The notes below the pieces were generated by a model that made no database searches, had not been told where the DNA came from, and saw nothing but the letters and a program-made list of their open reading frames with translations. The position numbers and the translations under genes were made by a program. Positions 45,801 through 56,059 of a DNA stretch of 64,000 bases are shown here, piece by piece. Positions within the stretch are counted from its first letter, which is position 1, and each line of letters opens with the position of its first letter. The DNA lies in NCBI GenBank assembly GCA_030704615.1, contig CM060731.1, positions 59,128,756-59,192,755 of the forward strand, written 5' to 3'. Origin of the DNA: Takakia lepidozioides. Lineage: Eukaryota > Streptophyta > Takakiopsida > Takakiales > Takakiaceae.

Positions 45801-48439
45801 GGTGGTATCATCGACCGCTCCAACTCATCGCATGTTTGAATCGCCCAACTTGGGGCAAGAGGACAAACTTCAACCTTTTGTTGGTGGGCGGGAGGACCTG
45901 CAGCGAGGGTACGACAGAATAGGCATTGGGGAGGTTGGTGCAGGCGGCATGGCAGATGAAGGGCGTGAGGACGTGAGGACAGCAGATCTGGCAATGGAGG
46001 TTGTTGATGCACATGCAGTAGGGCCCGCCCATGCAAAAAAGAAGAAGAAAGCTAAGCACATGCAATCCCCGGCGAGAGAGCCGTCACGGGCTGCGGAGGG
46101 GGGAGTGACCAGTGCGCGCGAGGGTGTTCCTTCTCCTCAATCAAAGGTGGTCGTCCTGGAGGGCTCCCCTGCTGCTAGCCCTAGTAAGAAACAGAAAGCC
46201 CGTGAGAGGGCAAAAGAGAGGGCAAAAGAACAGGCGAGACAGAAGGCTAGCCAGGAGGAAAGAGAAAAGGCCACTGAAGAGGCCAGGGGTGCCCAAATGA
46301 CAGATGCCCATGTAAGCGAGGGACGCACAAAGACGGTGGATCCCTCCAAGATACCACAAAGAGGCAGTAACACACCGGTTACACCATCGCGGACAAGAGC
46401 AGCCCCCGCAATTACCCATACGGTGGAGAGTGGAGGAGAGGAAAGAACACCACAAAGAGCACGGATGATGGTAGTAGAGACAGGGAGAGTGCTCGAGGTG
46501 GTTTCGCCGGTGGTTCACCATGTTGAGGAGGACGACACCGAGCTTTCTGACCAGGATGACATCCTCCCGGACATCCCCAGGCCCCAAACCCGCAGCATAC
46601 AAGCTGGATTTGGCGGTCCTGGTGGGCTGCCGGAGAACCCCTCTGCAGCAGACGTCATGTCCGAGGGGGATATGAAGTTGGCCGCTGCCAAGATGTTGGA
46701 GGCAACCCATAGCAACATTGGCAGGGTGCTGGGGGGCATGGTGTACCCGGCCAAGCTTCGAATTCCCCTTTGCCGCTTGGTGTCTTTACAGGTGGTGAGA
46801 CCTGCCCTCCCAGGCGATATCGACAAGCTGAAATTCTCTTTCCGGGATGGATATTGAATGGGGTCTGCCGCGTTTTACGTTTCCATTGAGAACAACCACG
46901 GAGCTTCCCATGCCCACACTTCCGATGAGGTGGACAAATGGGGTCCCCATTGGCAAAGGCGAAATGAGGAGTTTGAGAGATCGATTGTTACTGATCCTCT
47001 TTTCCAGCACTTGTCCGGAAAGATGTTTTACGTGTGGGACGGCAATCATTGCCTCCTGGCATGGATGGAGCACATAGCCAAAGCCCACCCCAACGACCTC
47101 GATTGGCATTTCGCCGTGGAGTGTGTTGTGCTGAAGGTTGCGGGGCCCAAAGATCGCAGTCTTCTCAAAGCTGCAATGGCGGACATCAACTCGTAAGTTA
47201 CAACGCCTCTTGCTTTTGGACCCATCCGATTGTAAGTCATTTCATTGCGAATCCTCATATTTGTTGTAAATTCCCATCTCAGAATTGTTTGATGGAAATG
47301 TGGCATTGCAGGGTGACTGAGAATGCCTTCATTGCCACCAACTTGTCCCATATGCTCTTCCGAGTGAAGGATGTCGGGAAGCAGGGTGTGCAAGAGTTTG
47401 CCAATTCGCTCAGTGCCGACCTCCTACGCAAGTCGGAGGCAAAGGCAGACAGAACCTGGTATAGGCTGAGCATGGACGCCATGGTGGACTACATATTTTG
47501 GGTAAAGCTCCTGACTATTTTGTTGAGCTAATCTGTCTCTCCTCCCCCAATAGAAGAAAAAGTGTTGAGCAGGATCTCTAATCTTATGTGCGCATTCTTG
47601 ACAGACAAAAATTCAGCAGGATTTGGCACATGCGCGGAGGTTCTACATGGAGTCAGAGGAGAAGAATCTAACCCTCCCGGCACTCGAATCGTATCTCAAA
47701 GCTGCGGAGGTGAGGGCCCGCATAAAGTACAAGTCGCGGGTGGTAAAGTACGTGGCCACAGCTGATCCCGCCCTTGGTGCCGACTTTCTGGTGGAGGTGG
47801 GGAAGCACTACTCCCGCGCTCTGAAGCCCACGATGACATTGGAGAAGCTCCATCGTCTAGCCACATCCTGTGTGGATGGTGCAGAAAAGGTGATACATTC
47901 TTAACGAAATTGTGGTGGCAACAACTCGTTTTTGTGGTGTTTGGCGCTTACGAATATGTTGGGTGGTTGGACAGACCCGGTGGCTCCAAATCTGGAATGG
48001 TTCCCAAAGTATAAGGGACATGTGGAGCTTCCCCAAACCGGACAAACTGTCGGACCCCACATTCGACATGTGGATGAACCGCATGACATGGTGGTTTCAG
48101 GTACTTCCCCACGCTTCGTTTGGCGCTTCTACTCTTGTAGGGGGTGGATTCATTGTATTTTTTCAGCAATGCGATCTGATGGAGAATCTCCACAGGTGAC
48201 GACGAATGCGCAAGAGCAGCTGGACACACAAGCACATCAGTTCAAGATGGAGATTTCTCCTGCAGCAGAGAGCCTACGCGACTATGTGACGAGGTACTTT
48301 CTGCTCTACAAAACCGACCTATTCTTTCGGGAGATACCACATGCCCGCCGGAGCCACGAGTTCACCAACCAGCCGAACGCGGACAAAGCAGCAATGCGCC
48401 TTCTGTACAGGTACATACGCGATGCCTTCCTTACAGTCC

Positions 48440-49140
48440 TTGCATTTTGCACCGAATTTCCAGATCAGGGTTCTGAAAATGGCTAAGTCCCTAGGGTGGC
48501 TGGCCCTAAACTAGAAATTCGGCGCCATTTTTCCAGGTCAAGGCCATATGTGACAGCCATTTTCGGGCCGGACCTGGGAAAATGGCGCCGAATTTCCAGT
48601 CAGGGCTCCGAAAATGGCTAAGTCCCTAGGGTGGCTGGCCCTGAACTGGAAATTCGGCGCCATTTTTCCAGTTCTGGGCCCTATTGCCCTTGTGGGACTT
48701 AGCCATTTTCGGGCCGGACCTGGGAAAATGGCGCGTTAATGGCTAAGTCCCTAGGGTGGCTGGCCCTGATCTGGAAATTCGGCGTCATTTTTCCAGTTCT
48801 GGGCCCTATTGCCCTTGTGGGACTTAGCCATTTTCGGGCCGGACCTGGGAAAATGGCGCCGAATTTCCAGTCAGGGCTCCGAAAATGGCTAAGTCCCTAG
48901 GATGGCTGGCCCTGAACTGGAAATTCGGCGCCATTTTTCCAGTTCTGGGCCCTATTGCCGTTCTGGGACTTAGCTATCTTCGGGCCAAACCGGGAAAAAT
49001 GGCGCCGAATTTCCAGTTCAGGGCTCCCAAGATGGCTAAGTCCCTAGGGTGGCAGTCACCGAAAACCGAAATTCGGCGCCATTTTTCCATTTCTAGGCCC
49101 ACTCAGATCCGCCCCAACCTGGGAAAATGGTGCCGAATTT
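48440..49140. repeat. GGCGCC array inside an intron of the copy C methyltransferase gene
   Basis: Five units of about 125-147 bp, with GGCTAAGTCCCTAG at about 48,483, 48,617, 48,742, 48,888 and 49,035. Each unit is itself an inverted repeat: GGCTAAGTCCC against GGGACTTAGCC, and CTGGAAATTCGGCGCC against GGCGCCGAATTTCCAG. It fills the intron between the exons ending at 48,410 and starting at 49,179. Confidence 0.93.
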
Positions 49141-51571
49141 GCATTTCAGGGACCTCATTATGTTTTTCATGAATGCAGGTACTACAAGTTCTCCCTTTTG
49201 GAGAAAGGTCATCTGTCTTTCGAGCCACCATTCTTCCTGGCATGGAGGAACCCTGGGGCTGACTCCATGTACACTGACGATATTGTGAAGGAGTGGCATC
49301 TGGAACATTTGCATGATTGCCCTTGGTATGTGGACCTTCCGCCCGGCATGCTCGACCCATCCGAGTTTCAGTTGAAGCTGGATGCCAAGGCCCGACGAAA
49401 CCGGGCTCCGCTGCCTCCGCTGGGTGCAAAAGAGGCAAAAGCGCTTGCGAACTCCAGGAAAGCGGTAGAGCTTGCTCAGGCAGGAATTCAGGAGAAATTG
49501 AATGAGAAGAGTAAAGGCCAAAGGAAAAGGACAAGGAAACAGGTGAGTGCAGTAACACCCAAAAAACAGAAAACCATCGGGGCATCGGAGCAGGCGCAGG
49601 AGGGGACCCAAGAGAGTGACTCGGACGACGACTTTGTTCAAGGTCCTGCAACTGCTGTTGCTGCTACCCAGTCACCGGTCGTCCGGGTTCCCAAGTCAGT
49701 TCGGAGTGGGACTGGCTCTGCCAAGAAGTTGGCATTTGAGGGCGAGCCTACACGGCGGTATTTGGCGGTGACGTTTACGCACAGGCCAAAGCTAGAACCT
49801 CCAACCATCATCCAATGCGTCAATGAGAGCTTCCTTGACGCTCTCGCTGCCAGGGCAAAGAAGGTGGCACACAGCAAGTCTCTGGCAGAGCAGAAGGGGA
49901 AAGCCAAGAAGAGGGCTGCCGGTACAGAGCCTAAAGACACCCCTGGTTTTGAAGCCATGATGGAATTCTTCACGGCTGTGAGCACGGATTGCAAGAGCAC
50001 TCGGGGGGGGTTTGAGGTGGAGAGAGCTTGCGACATGCCAGATGGGGAGCTGCTGGAGGGCCTGGATGGTGTACCCACCTGGAATAGGTTTACTGAGGAC
50101 TACTGGAAAGCCGGGTTTGGGCTGGCGGGGATGCTTTTGGATGACGGTGGATGTGTGGTTGTCCTTGCCACAAGAGGGAAGACCACAGAGAATGCAGTGG
50201 CAAGGTGGACACCGAAAAGTGTCACCCCGGTCCTCCTCAGAAAATGGTTCTGCATCAATACATAGGGGTTGCGAATAGAGGGCCAAAGTGTAAGTTATCA
50301 ATCTATTGCATTCACCTTATATTGTGGTGTATCTAAACAAGATCCCGGAGTTGATCCCTATTTTGTTGGATGTGCAGACATTGGTATTTGAGGCATATTG
50401 CTTTGTGAAGAGAGGGTCTACGTTCAAATTCCGCAACGACGGTCGTCTTGTTGATGCCGCTGTGGACCCTGTTACCTACGATGTCCTCTACAACTATGTG
50501 CCCCACTCCAGTATGCCGAAGGACACAAAGACAGGCAAACCGTGGCAGTACAGCCGGACCCGGAGCCCTGCTTTCATCCAAACCCTCATGGAGACGTGCT
50601 CGGATGTCCAAGGGCGGATTCTGGACTTCACATGCGGCACGGGTAAGCCCTCACGTGCTCAGTTTGTCCCCTGGCCCGATTGCAATTGCATGCCGCAAGC
50701 TATTAACCGCCCGCTTTGTTCCTCAGGTGCTTCAATGTGGGCAGGGACGTTGTCCGACAGGCATGTGTTCACCTTCAAGCCAGATACTGCCCTCCACAAC
50801 TCGGAACTTGCAGTGGCTGAACGTCTGCTGAAAGAGGAAGAGGCATCCTCGGAGGATGAGGAAAAATCCGAGAAGGAGCAGGGGGAGGAACAAGTTGGGA
50901 TCGAGGCCGAGGAACCCCCGGTGTACGAGTGAGTGGTCGCATTGTAAGTTGCCTCCAGATTTCGTGAGGCACCTCCCTTCGCTCTCTTATTTCATTGAAA
51001 ACCCTTTCTGCTTTTGCTGGTATTGACATTCTTGAAGTGGATTTGTTCTTACTGTAGGATGCCAAGTACGGCAGGAAGGACATCTACACCGGAGTTCATG
51101 GGCAGGAGGAACGTGCCTTTTTTTGCCAGGGGGGATTTCATGCCTAGTCTAGAAATGGACTACATCCTTCCTACTTATGCTGCCCGGCTTGCTTCGGTGT
51201 CCATTAGGAGGTGTTCCGAACCTAGTCGTGTACAGCAGATTTTAGACGAAGCAAGCCTCAAGAAAATGAAGATGAGGGAGGAGGCAGCAGCTATTAGAGC
51301 CCGTCAGGCTCTTAGATTCGTGTTGGATTCTGTTGAGGAAAGTGGGGGAGAAGAGGCAGAAGATTCCCAGGAGGTGAGGTGGACAGTCCCCCAAGGAGAG
51401 GACGGCATTTTTGAGAGGCATACTGCAACCGATGCATTACAGAGCTCGGAGGATGGGGGGGATGAGGAAGAAGGAGGGCCAAGTTCCTCGGAAGGTGTAG
51501 GAGAGTAGTTCCCATTCCTGCTATGACAGTTAGGACACACTTGTATAGACGTGGCTTGCCACCAAATTTGC

Positions 51572-51577
51572 AATAAA
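51572..51577 (+). terminator. Polyadenylation signal AATAAA of copy C
   Basis: AATAAA lies 64 bp after the stop codon at 51,508, inside the element and 140 bp before its right terminus. Confidence 0.5.
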
Positions 51578-51718
51578 ATGTTGCATTTCATTGCTATGAT
51601 GAGTCCACATGACCCTATTTCCGTGCCTCCTAACCCTATTTCCGTGGACACAATTCGGCCCGCTCATGCTTTTTTTTTTCCCGCTCATGCTCATGCCGCT
51701 CATGAAATAGCAGCCCCC

Positions 51719-51910
51719 ACTAGAAAGGACTCACACTCGGACTGATTAGTACATGTACTACTTGACATGTGACTAGAAAGGACTAGGTCTAGGACTACTA
51801 GGACTAATTAGTACATGTACAATTTGACATGTGATGAGAAAGGGCTATGACTAGGACTAGGTCTAGGACTGGTTAGCATGTACTTATTGTACTGTCACCA
51901 GGAAAGACTA
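51719..51910. repeat. Host minisatellite, right part, with right target duplication
   Basis: It resumes with ACTAGAAAGG (51,719-51,728) and continues with units TGACTAGAAAGGACTAGG and TAGTACATGTACTACTTGA like those at 37,980-38,475. Confidence 0.85.
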
Positions 51911-51926
51911 GTAGTAGGTTTTATTA

Positions 51927-53357
51927 GTGCATGCACTAAATGGGATTCTCTTTGTGCATGTTGTGGTGGTAATGCAGACTGCTTTCTTTCTTCGCTTCAA
52001 ATCAGCCCATCCCAATGTCAAAGTGGGTCAACGATTGTTTGAGTTGTTGAGGCCCTTCTTTGTCAAACGCCTGAAGGATCGTAATGTTTGTTGCTGCAAA
52101 TATCATGTGGAGATGGCGGAGTTGAAGGATGGGTTCAACAACATGCGGACTGCCGAGAGGGGTGTCCACTCTCCATCATCATGTACTTGTGACTGTAATA
52201 TTTGTCGACGTGGACCAGTATTAGATGGTGAAGCTGGTTGTCAAGCGAACAAGCACCCCTACAAAGGAGTAACTCGGCTTTGGCAAGAAATTGTTTGTCC
52301 CAAGGGGGGATTGGATGAATGGCACCGGCGAGACTGTCTCATGGGAAAGTGCTTGAGGTCTGGCTCAAGTAAGTTATCTATTTGTACCGTGGAGGCAAAT
52401 GGTTGTGATTTGACAGTGCAGTGGAGATGCTATGCAAAAGAGAATGTTGGAGAGAAAGATGGAGCCCCTAGAATGAGACTGAAACTCCAATACCAAACGA
52501 CTTCCTCTGTTGAATTCTTGTCGTACTTCAAACCCAAGCTACAGGCTTTTGTTTGTCATAACTATGTAGCCCGATGGCAAGATGCTCAGTTTAAAGCCAG
52601 TTTGAAATCTTTGCCAGAGAATACAATATTGTCTGTTGTTGACTTTGCTGAAAACTACACTTTTTCAGTTCAGAACGAAGTGCAAGAGATGCACTGGCAC
52701 AGTTTCTAGATCACTATATTGGTGCACATTACCTACTGGTGGAATCCATACCCTGATGTGAACGATCCCGATTCCAAGGTTTTGAAAGAAATGCACTTTT
52801 ACATTTCTGATGACAACAAGCATGACACGCTGTTCGTACAGCATTGCTTCTGGTTTCATTGGAATTACCTTGCTGAAGCAGGGTTCAGACCTGAATTGCA
52901 TTGGGTATGGAGTGACGGTTGCGCTGCTCAGTTTAAAGGTGCTCGTCCTTGGTATTTTGTTAGTAGGTACCCCCACATCACAGGGGGTTGCACCATGTGG
53001 TGGAACTTTTTTGGATCAGGGCACGAGAAAGGTGAGCACGATGGGGCTGGTGCTGTGATCAAGAGGGCTTTACGAGCAGAGCAGTTAAACTCAAATGGTG
53101 TGAAGCTGCAAAATGCTGCTAAGGCAGTAGCTTTTTTGTGTGAGAATCTGTCCACCCGACCTCCTTCTTCGTACTCTAAGATTAGAACAGCAGTGAAAAG
53201 ACATTTTTGGCTTGTTGGTACAGAAGATGTTGACCGCACACAAGAGTGGGATTGCAAGACCATACCTGGAACTTGGTCTTTACATTCCATTCTTGGGAGG
53301 AACAAGTCAGACCCAACCACACCCTCCTTTTGGATAAGAAAGTGGAGAAAATCATAG
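51927..53357 (+). pseudogene. DDE-like transposase-type protein (SDGCA-QFK family), one stop
   Basis: Two frames, joined in phase across a single TAG at 52,707, give about 475 codons. A Cys-rich stretch (CTCDCNICRRG, near residue 90) precedes VARWQDAQFKASLKSLPE, SVVDFAENYTF and VQNEVQEMHWHSF. After the stop come FYISDDNKHDTLFVQH, VWSDGCAAQFKGARPWYF and WNFFGSGHEKGEHDGAGAV. The spaced Asp (DFAENY), Asp (SDGCA) and acidic (GEHDG) residues suggest an RNase-H-like nuclease fold. Similar uncharacterised proteins are known to me from algae, mosses and animals. It is a probable transposase, not tied to a named superfamily. The stop is explained by CAG to TAG. Confidence 0.6.
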
Positions 53358-54390
53358 CTGTAAAAATAAGGCACATGATCCTCAACATGCCGAAGCCGGG
53401 CACCATTCTAGTCTGAGTTGCTCATAGCCTTCCAAACACAGCAGAACAATTAAGTGGAACAGCAGCAGACCTGCTATGTTGATGCTCCAGACGCTGTGAA
53501 AGAGGCAGAGTGGCCTTTAGGCCAACAAACTAGTCATGAACTTGAGATGGACCAGGAAGCACAACCCGGGCCTATGTCACAGCATGGTCACAATAGCCTC
53601 TGCTTTAGAATGGACCATAGTAGTCTCAAGAAGAGTGATGGAAGTGAACTATTTCCAGGGATATACTCCAGTTTGGTGGAAAATAGAGCACTTGGCAAAC
53701 CACAAGGGCAAATCCGACTCACATCACTTGGCTGGGCACCTAATGGTAACAACTAACACATCCTCTGCCAGTTTTAAACTGCTCAACATTGACATATCGT
53801 GGCACCAACCTCTACCCCATCGATGAAAGACTAGCCTTTGCTTGGATGCATCCCAAAGTGGCCATGGCATAAATGAACTGGTACTGATGAAGAGACGAGA
53901 CATGTCCCCACAATGACAGCAGCGAGTGGTAACGTCCTCATAGGGGCGGTTTGCTAATCACATGCCCTGCATTGCCACCCACAATGCTCAAGATCTTCCT
54001 AAACTTCTGTCTCATTATTCAACACTAGACGTATACCAGACGTATGTCCTATATATCATGCATAGAGGAGTTAAATTACATCAGAAACTTGAGAATGAAT
54101 TGGCAAAATAACAACCAAGAGTTACAAAAGCAAAGTGATAAAAGCATAAGTGTATATTACTCAGCTTGTACCTAGTTGATATGTTTTCTTTTCTTCTTCT
54201 TAGGGCCTGCACCAGAAGAACCTGCATCCATCTTCAAGTTAGGTGGGGTCTTGACAGTATTAAGGGACTTCACAACAGGCCCCCGAGTGGTCAAGTTGGG
54301 AGGAGTCTTCACGGTGTTCAGTGACTTCACAACACTGTCCCGTGGGATTGAGTTACTCTTATCATGGTGGCTCAGATCGTTGTCCTCATT
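53358..54390. other. Non-coding or decayed stretch
   Basis: I see only short frames without family features. It may be the 3' flank of the DDE-like gene. A short plus-strand frame near 54,176-54,406 has repeats around KLGGV and is probably chance. Confidence 0.3.
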
Positions 54391-54391
54391 C

Positions 54392-54900
54392 CACTACAAG
54401 AGATGAGGGTTTTTAGGACTACGGCTTTGGCGGAGTCATAAAAACTGCACTAGGTAGATGACTACAGAGCGTTGAAATGCGTTGCAGTCATAGTTTTATC
54501 ACTACATGACGCCGGATATCACTACATGACTCCGGAAAGTTAGGAAGCTTTGGTCAAACATTGTTGACCACAATGACAGGGATGGTTTATATGACTAGTG
54601 TGATATGTTTGACTACACGTGGACGACGTTTCATGGAATGTTATGACTCCATGACTGGAGATGGTTTCACAGCTCTAATTATACGACTACATCGCTACAC
54701 GTGTCATTTCGAAGGCAAATACACGAATGTATTCATCCATTGGACGAGTTCATCCACAGCATGACATGGCATGTAAACTTATGACTGTCTGACTGTAGAT
54801 TGATTCATGACTCTATATATATGACTGACTTTATTAGTACACGTGTCATTTTGAAGACATATACATGAATGGATCCATCCATTGGATGAGCTCATCCATC
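54392..54900. mobile_element. CACTA-type terminus with subterminal TGACTACATGACT repeats
   Basis: CACTACAAGAGATGAGGGTTT begins a stretch crowded with ATGACTACATGACTCC-type words in both orientations. It resembles 58,379-58,700 and 29,573-29,950. There is no transposase frame; the partner end was not found. Confidence 0.55.
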
Positions 54901-55174
54901 CATGTTTGCCGAAATCCTATCAGCTTAGTACATGTGTTAGTTTCCTATTGGTTTGATACAGCTCAAGCATTTTGTAGTTACCGTAGAGCACTAAGTCGCA
55001 TTCTTCATTGAGTCTGTAAAGTGAGAGTCTGCAGAGGATGCCATTTGGAATGTGGAGTTTGCAGAGAGGGAATGTGCGACAGTATGACTGAACGACAGGT
55101 CGTGTCTTCAAATGCGATGATTGTAGGATAACATGGTGATCATATCATAGGCGAGAACTGCATCTACTTGAAGA

Positions 55175-55685
55175 AATTTGGAACGTTACCTTCATGGACA
55201 TGTATGGAAGCATCGACGATGCGAATTCGAAGGGAGAGTTTGATAAGATTTACAAAGGTTATCTAGTGTCAGATTGGTAAGTTATAATCAAAACGTTTAA
55301 ATATTTGCTGCAAAGTCTACATCTCTTCCATTAGCAGTTATAAACAATCACCATCATGAAGCTACAGGCACGATGTGAAATCCCAATCGGAACCTATATC
55401 TTCCTCCCCCTTTTTGTCCTTATTTTGCTGTCAAACCCTTCATTCTATGTGGAAGGTTCCAAAGGGAACTTCACATTTCCCCTCATGATCTTGATTTTGG
55501 GAATTCTTTTCGAATGCAATGCTGTTAGGATATGGGTAGCATTGTCATCATCACAGGTTGGCCGGTCAAATAATGGAAGATATTACAAAGGAAAGGTTGA
55601 AGCTGGCCACCAGTATATGTGTTCTCTCTGCGAATTGCCAAACTGGCTTCATCAAGAATGTGCAGGGTCGCAATGTCCTCACTAA
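55175..55685 (+). pseudogene. Possible exons of an unknown gene
   Basis: A stretch ending near 55,276 encodes WNVTFMDMYGSIDDANSKGE...YLVSDW before GTAAG. Another at 55,558-55,685 encodes YYKGKVEAGHQYMCSLCELP with further Cys and His residues (HQECAGSQCPH), possibly a zinc-binding end. The link between them is inferred only from proximity. Confidence 0.3.
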
Positions 55686-56059
55686 CTTTTAGGTTACTCT
55701 CATTTTAAGTGGGTGCAGTGTTGCTTCTAGTATGGGGCTCTTATCACTCAATACATCATAGCAAAATTGAAGTGCTTATTCTCAGGTAAATCTGTGTCTT
55801 TTGGCATTCTAAAGTGAGCTTTTTTTGTTGTCAGGGTTAAAGGCCGTGTTGTAAATTGACTTGGGATTGGTCCAGGGAATAAATTTCACCACAGACAAGT
55901 TGATGGAGGCTGGTGCGGAAATGGTAGAGTCTGATAGAGTCACATGTGGATGTGAAAACAACAGACAATTACATTGCAGATTTTCTGCATTGGCTTCACA
56001 AAGAAGCGACCCAACCACATTAAGCGCACTTGCTACGCACAATTTCAAAAATGTTAGAC

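Larger units (their letters stand above)
45326..51508 (+). pseudogene. ParB-like domain plus DNA methyltransferase-like gene, copy C (most complete)
   Basis: Exon 1 starts at 45,326 (RRKLKALYYGRRP, basic). The second coding block (from about 45,800 to 47,192) has a Lys-rich linker, then the ParB-like domain (IPLCRLVSLQVVRPALPG ... WDGNHCLLAWM). Later exons with GT/AG borders: 47,312-47,501, 47,605-47,889, 47,975-48,100, 48,196-48,410, 49,179-50,289, 50,378-50,642, 50,727-50,928 and 51,058-51,508. The methyltransferase-like part holds LLDDGGCVVVLATRGKT and RSPAFIQTLMETCSDVQGR followed by ILDFTCGTG, the beta-class motif X then motif I order. Phases join cleanly. Two in-frame stops, TGA at 46,855 and TAG at 50,263, disable it; the ParB Arg is Cys here. 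No clear (D/N/S)PP(Y/F/W) motif was found. Confidence 0.75.
38476..51718. mobile_element. Element C: 13.2-kb TIR element with SWIM transposase and ParB-methyltransferase
   Basis: The left end reads AGGTTAGCTATTTCATGAGC. The right end, inverted, reads GGGGGCTGCTATTTCATGAGC minus its first base; both are followed by CATGAGC repeats. Between them lie a GGCGCC array, a minus-strand transposase gene (39,257-43,198), a central GGCGCC array (43,430-45,165) and a plus-strand ParB-methyltransferase gene (45,326-51,508). Both flanks belong to one minisatellite interrupted within a unit. The SWIM transposase and 10-bp duplication suggest the Mutator-like superfamily. Both genes carry inactivating changes, so this copy is not autonomous. 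Confidence 0.85.

Noticed and set aside
49093-49651. Two 182-codon minus-strand ORFs
   Set aside because: They are shadows of the plus-strand methyltransferase exon, whose splice borders and homology to copy B support the plus frame.
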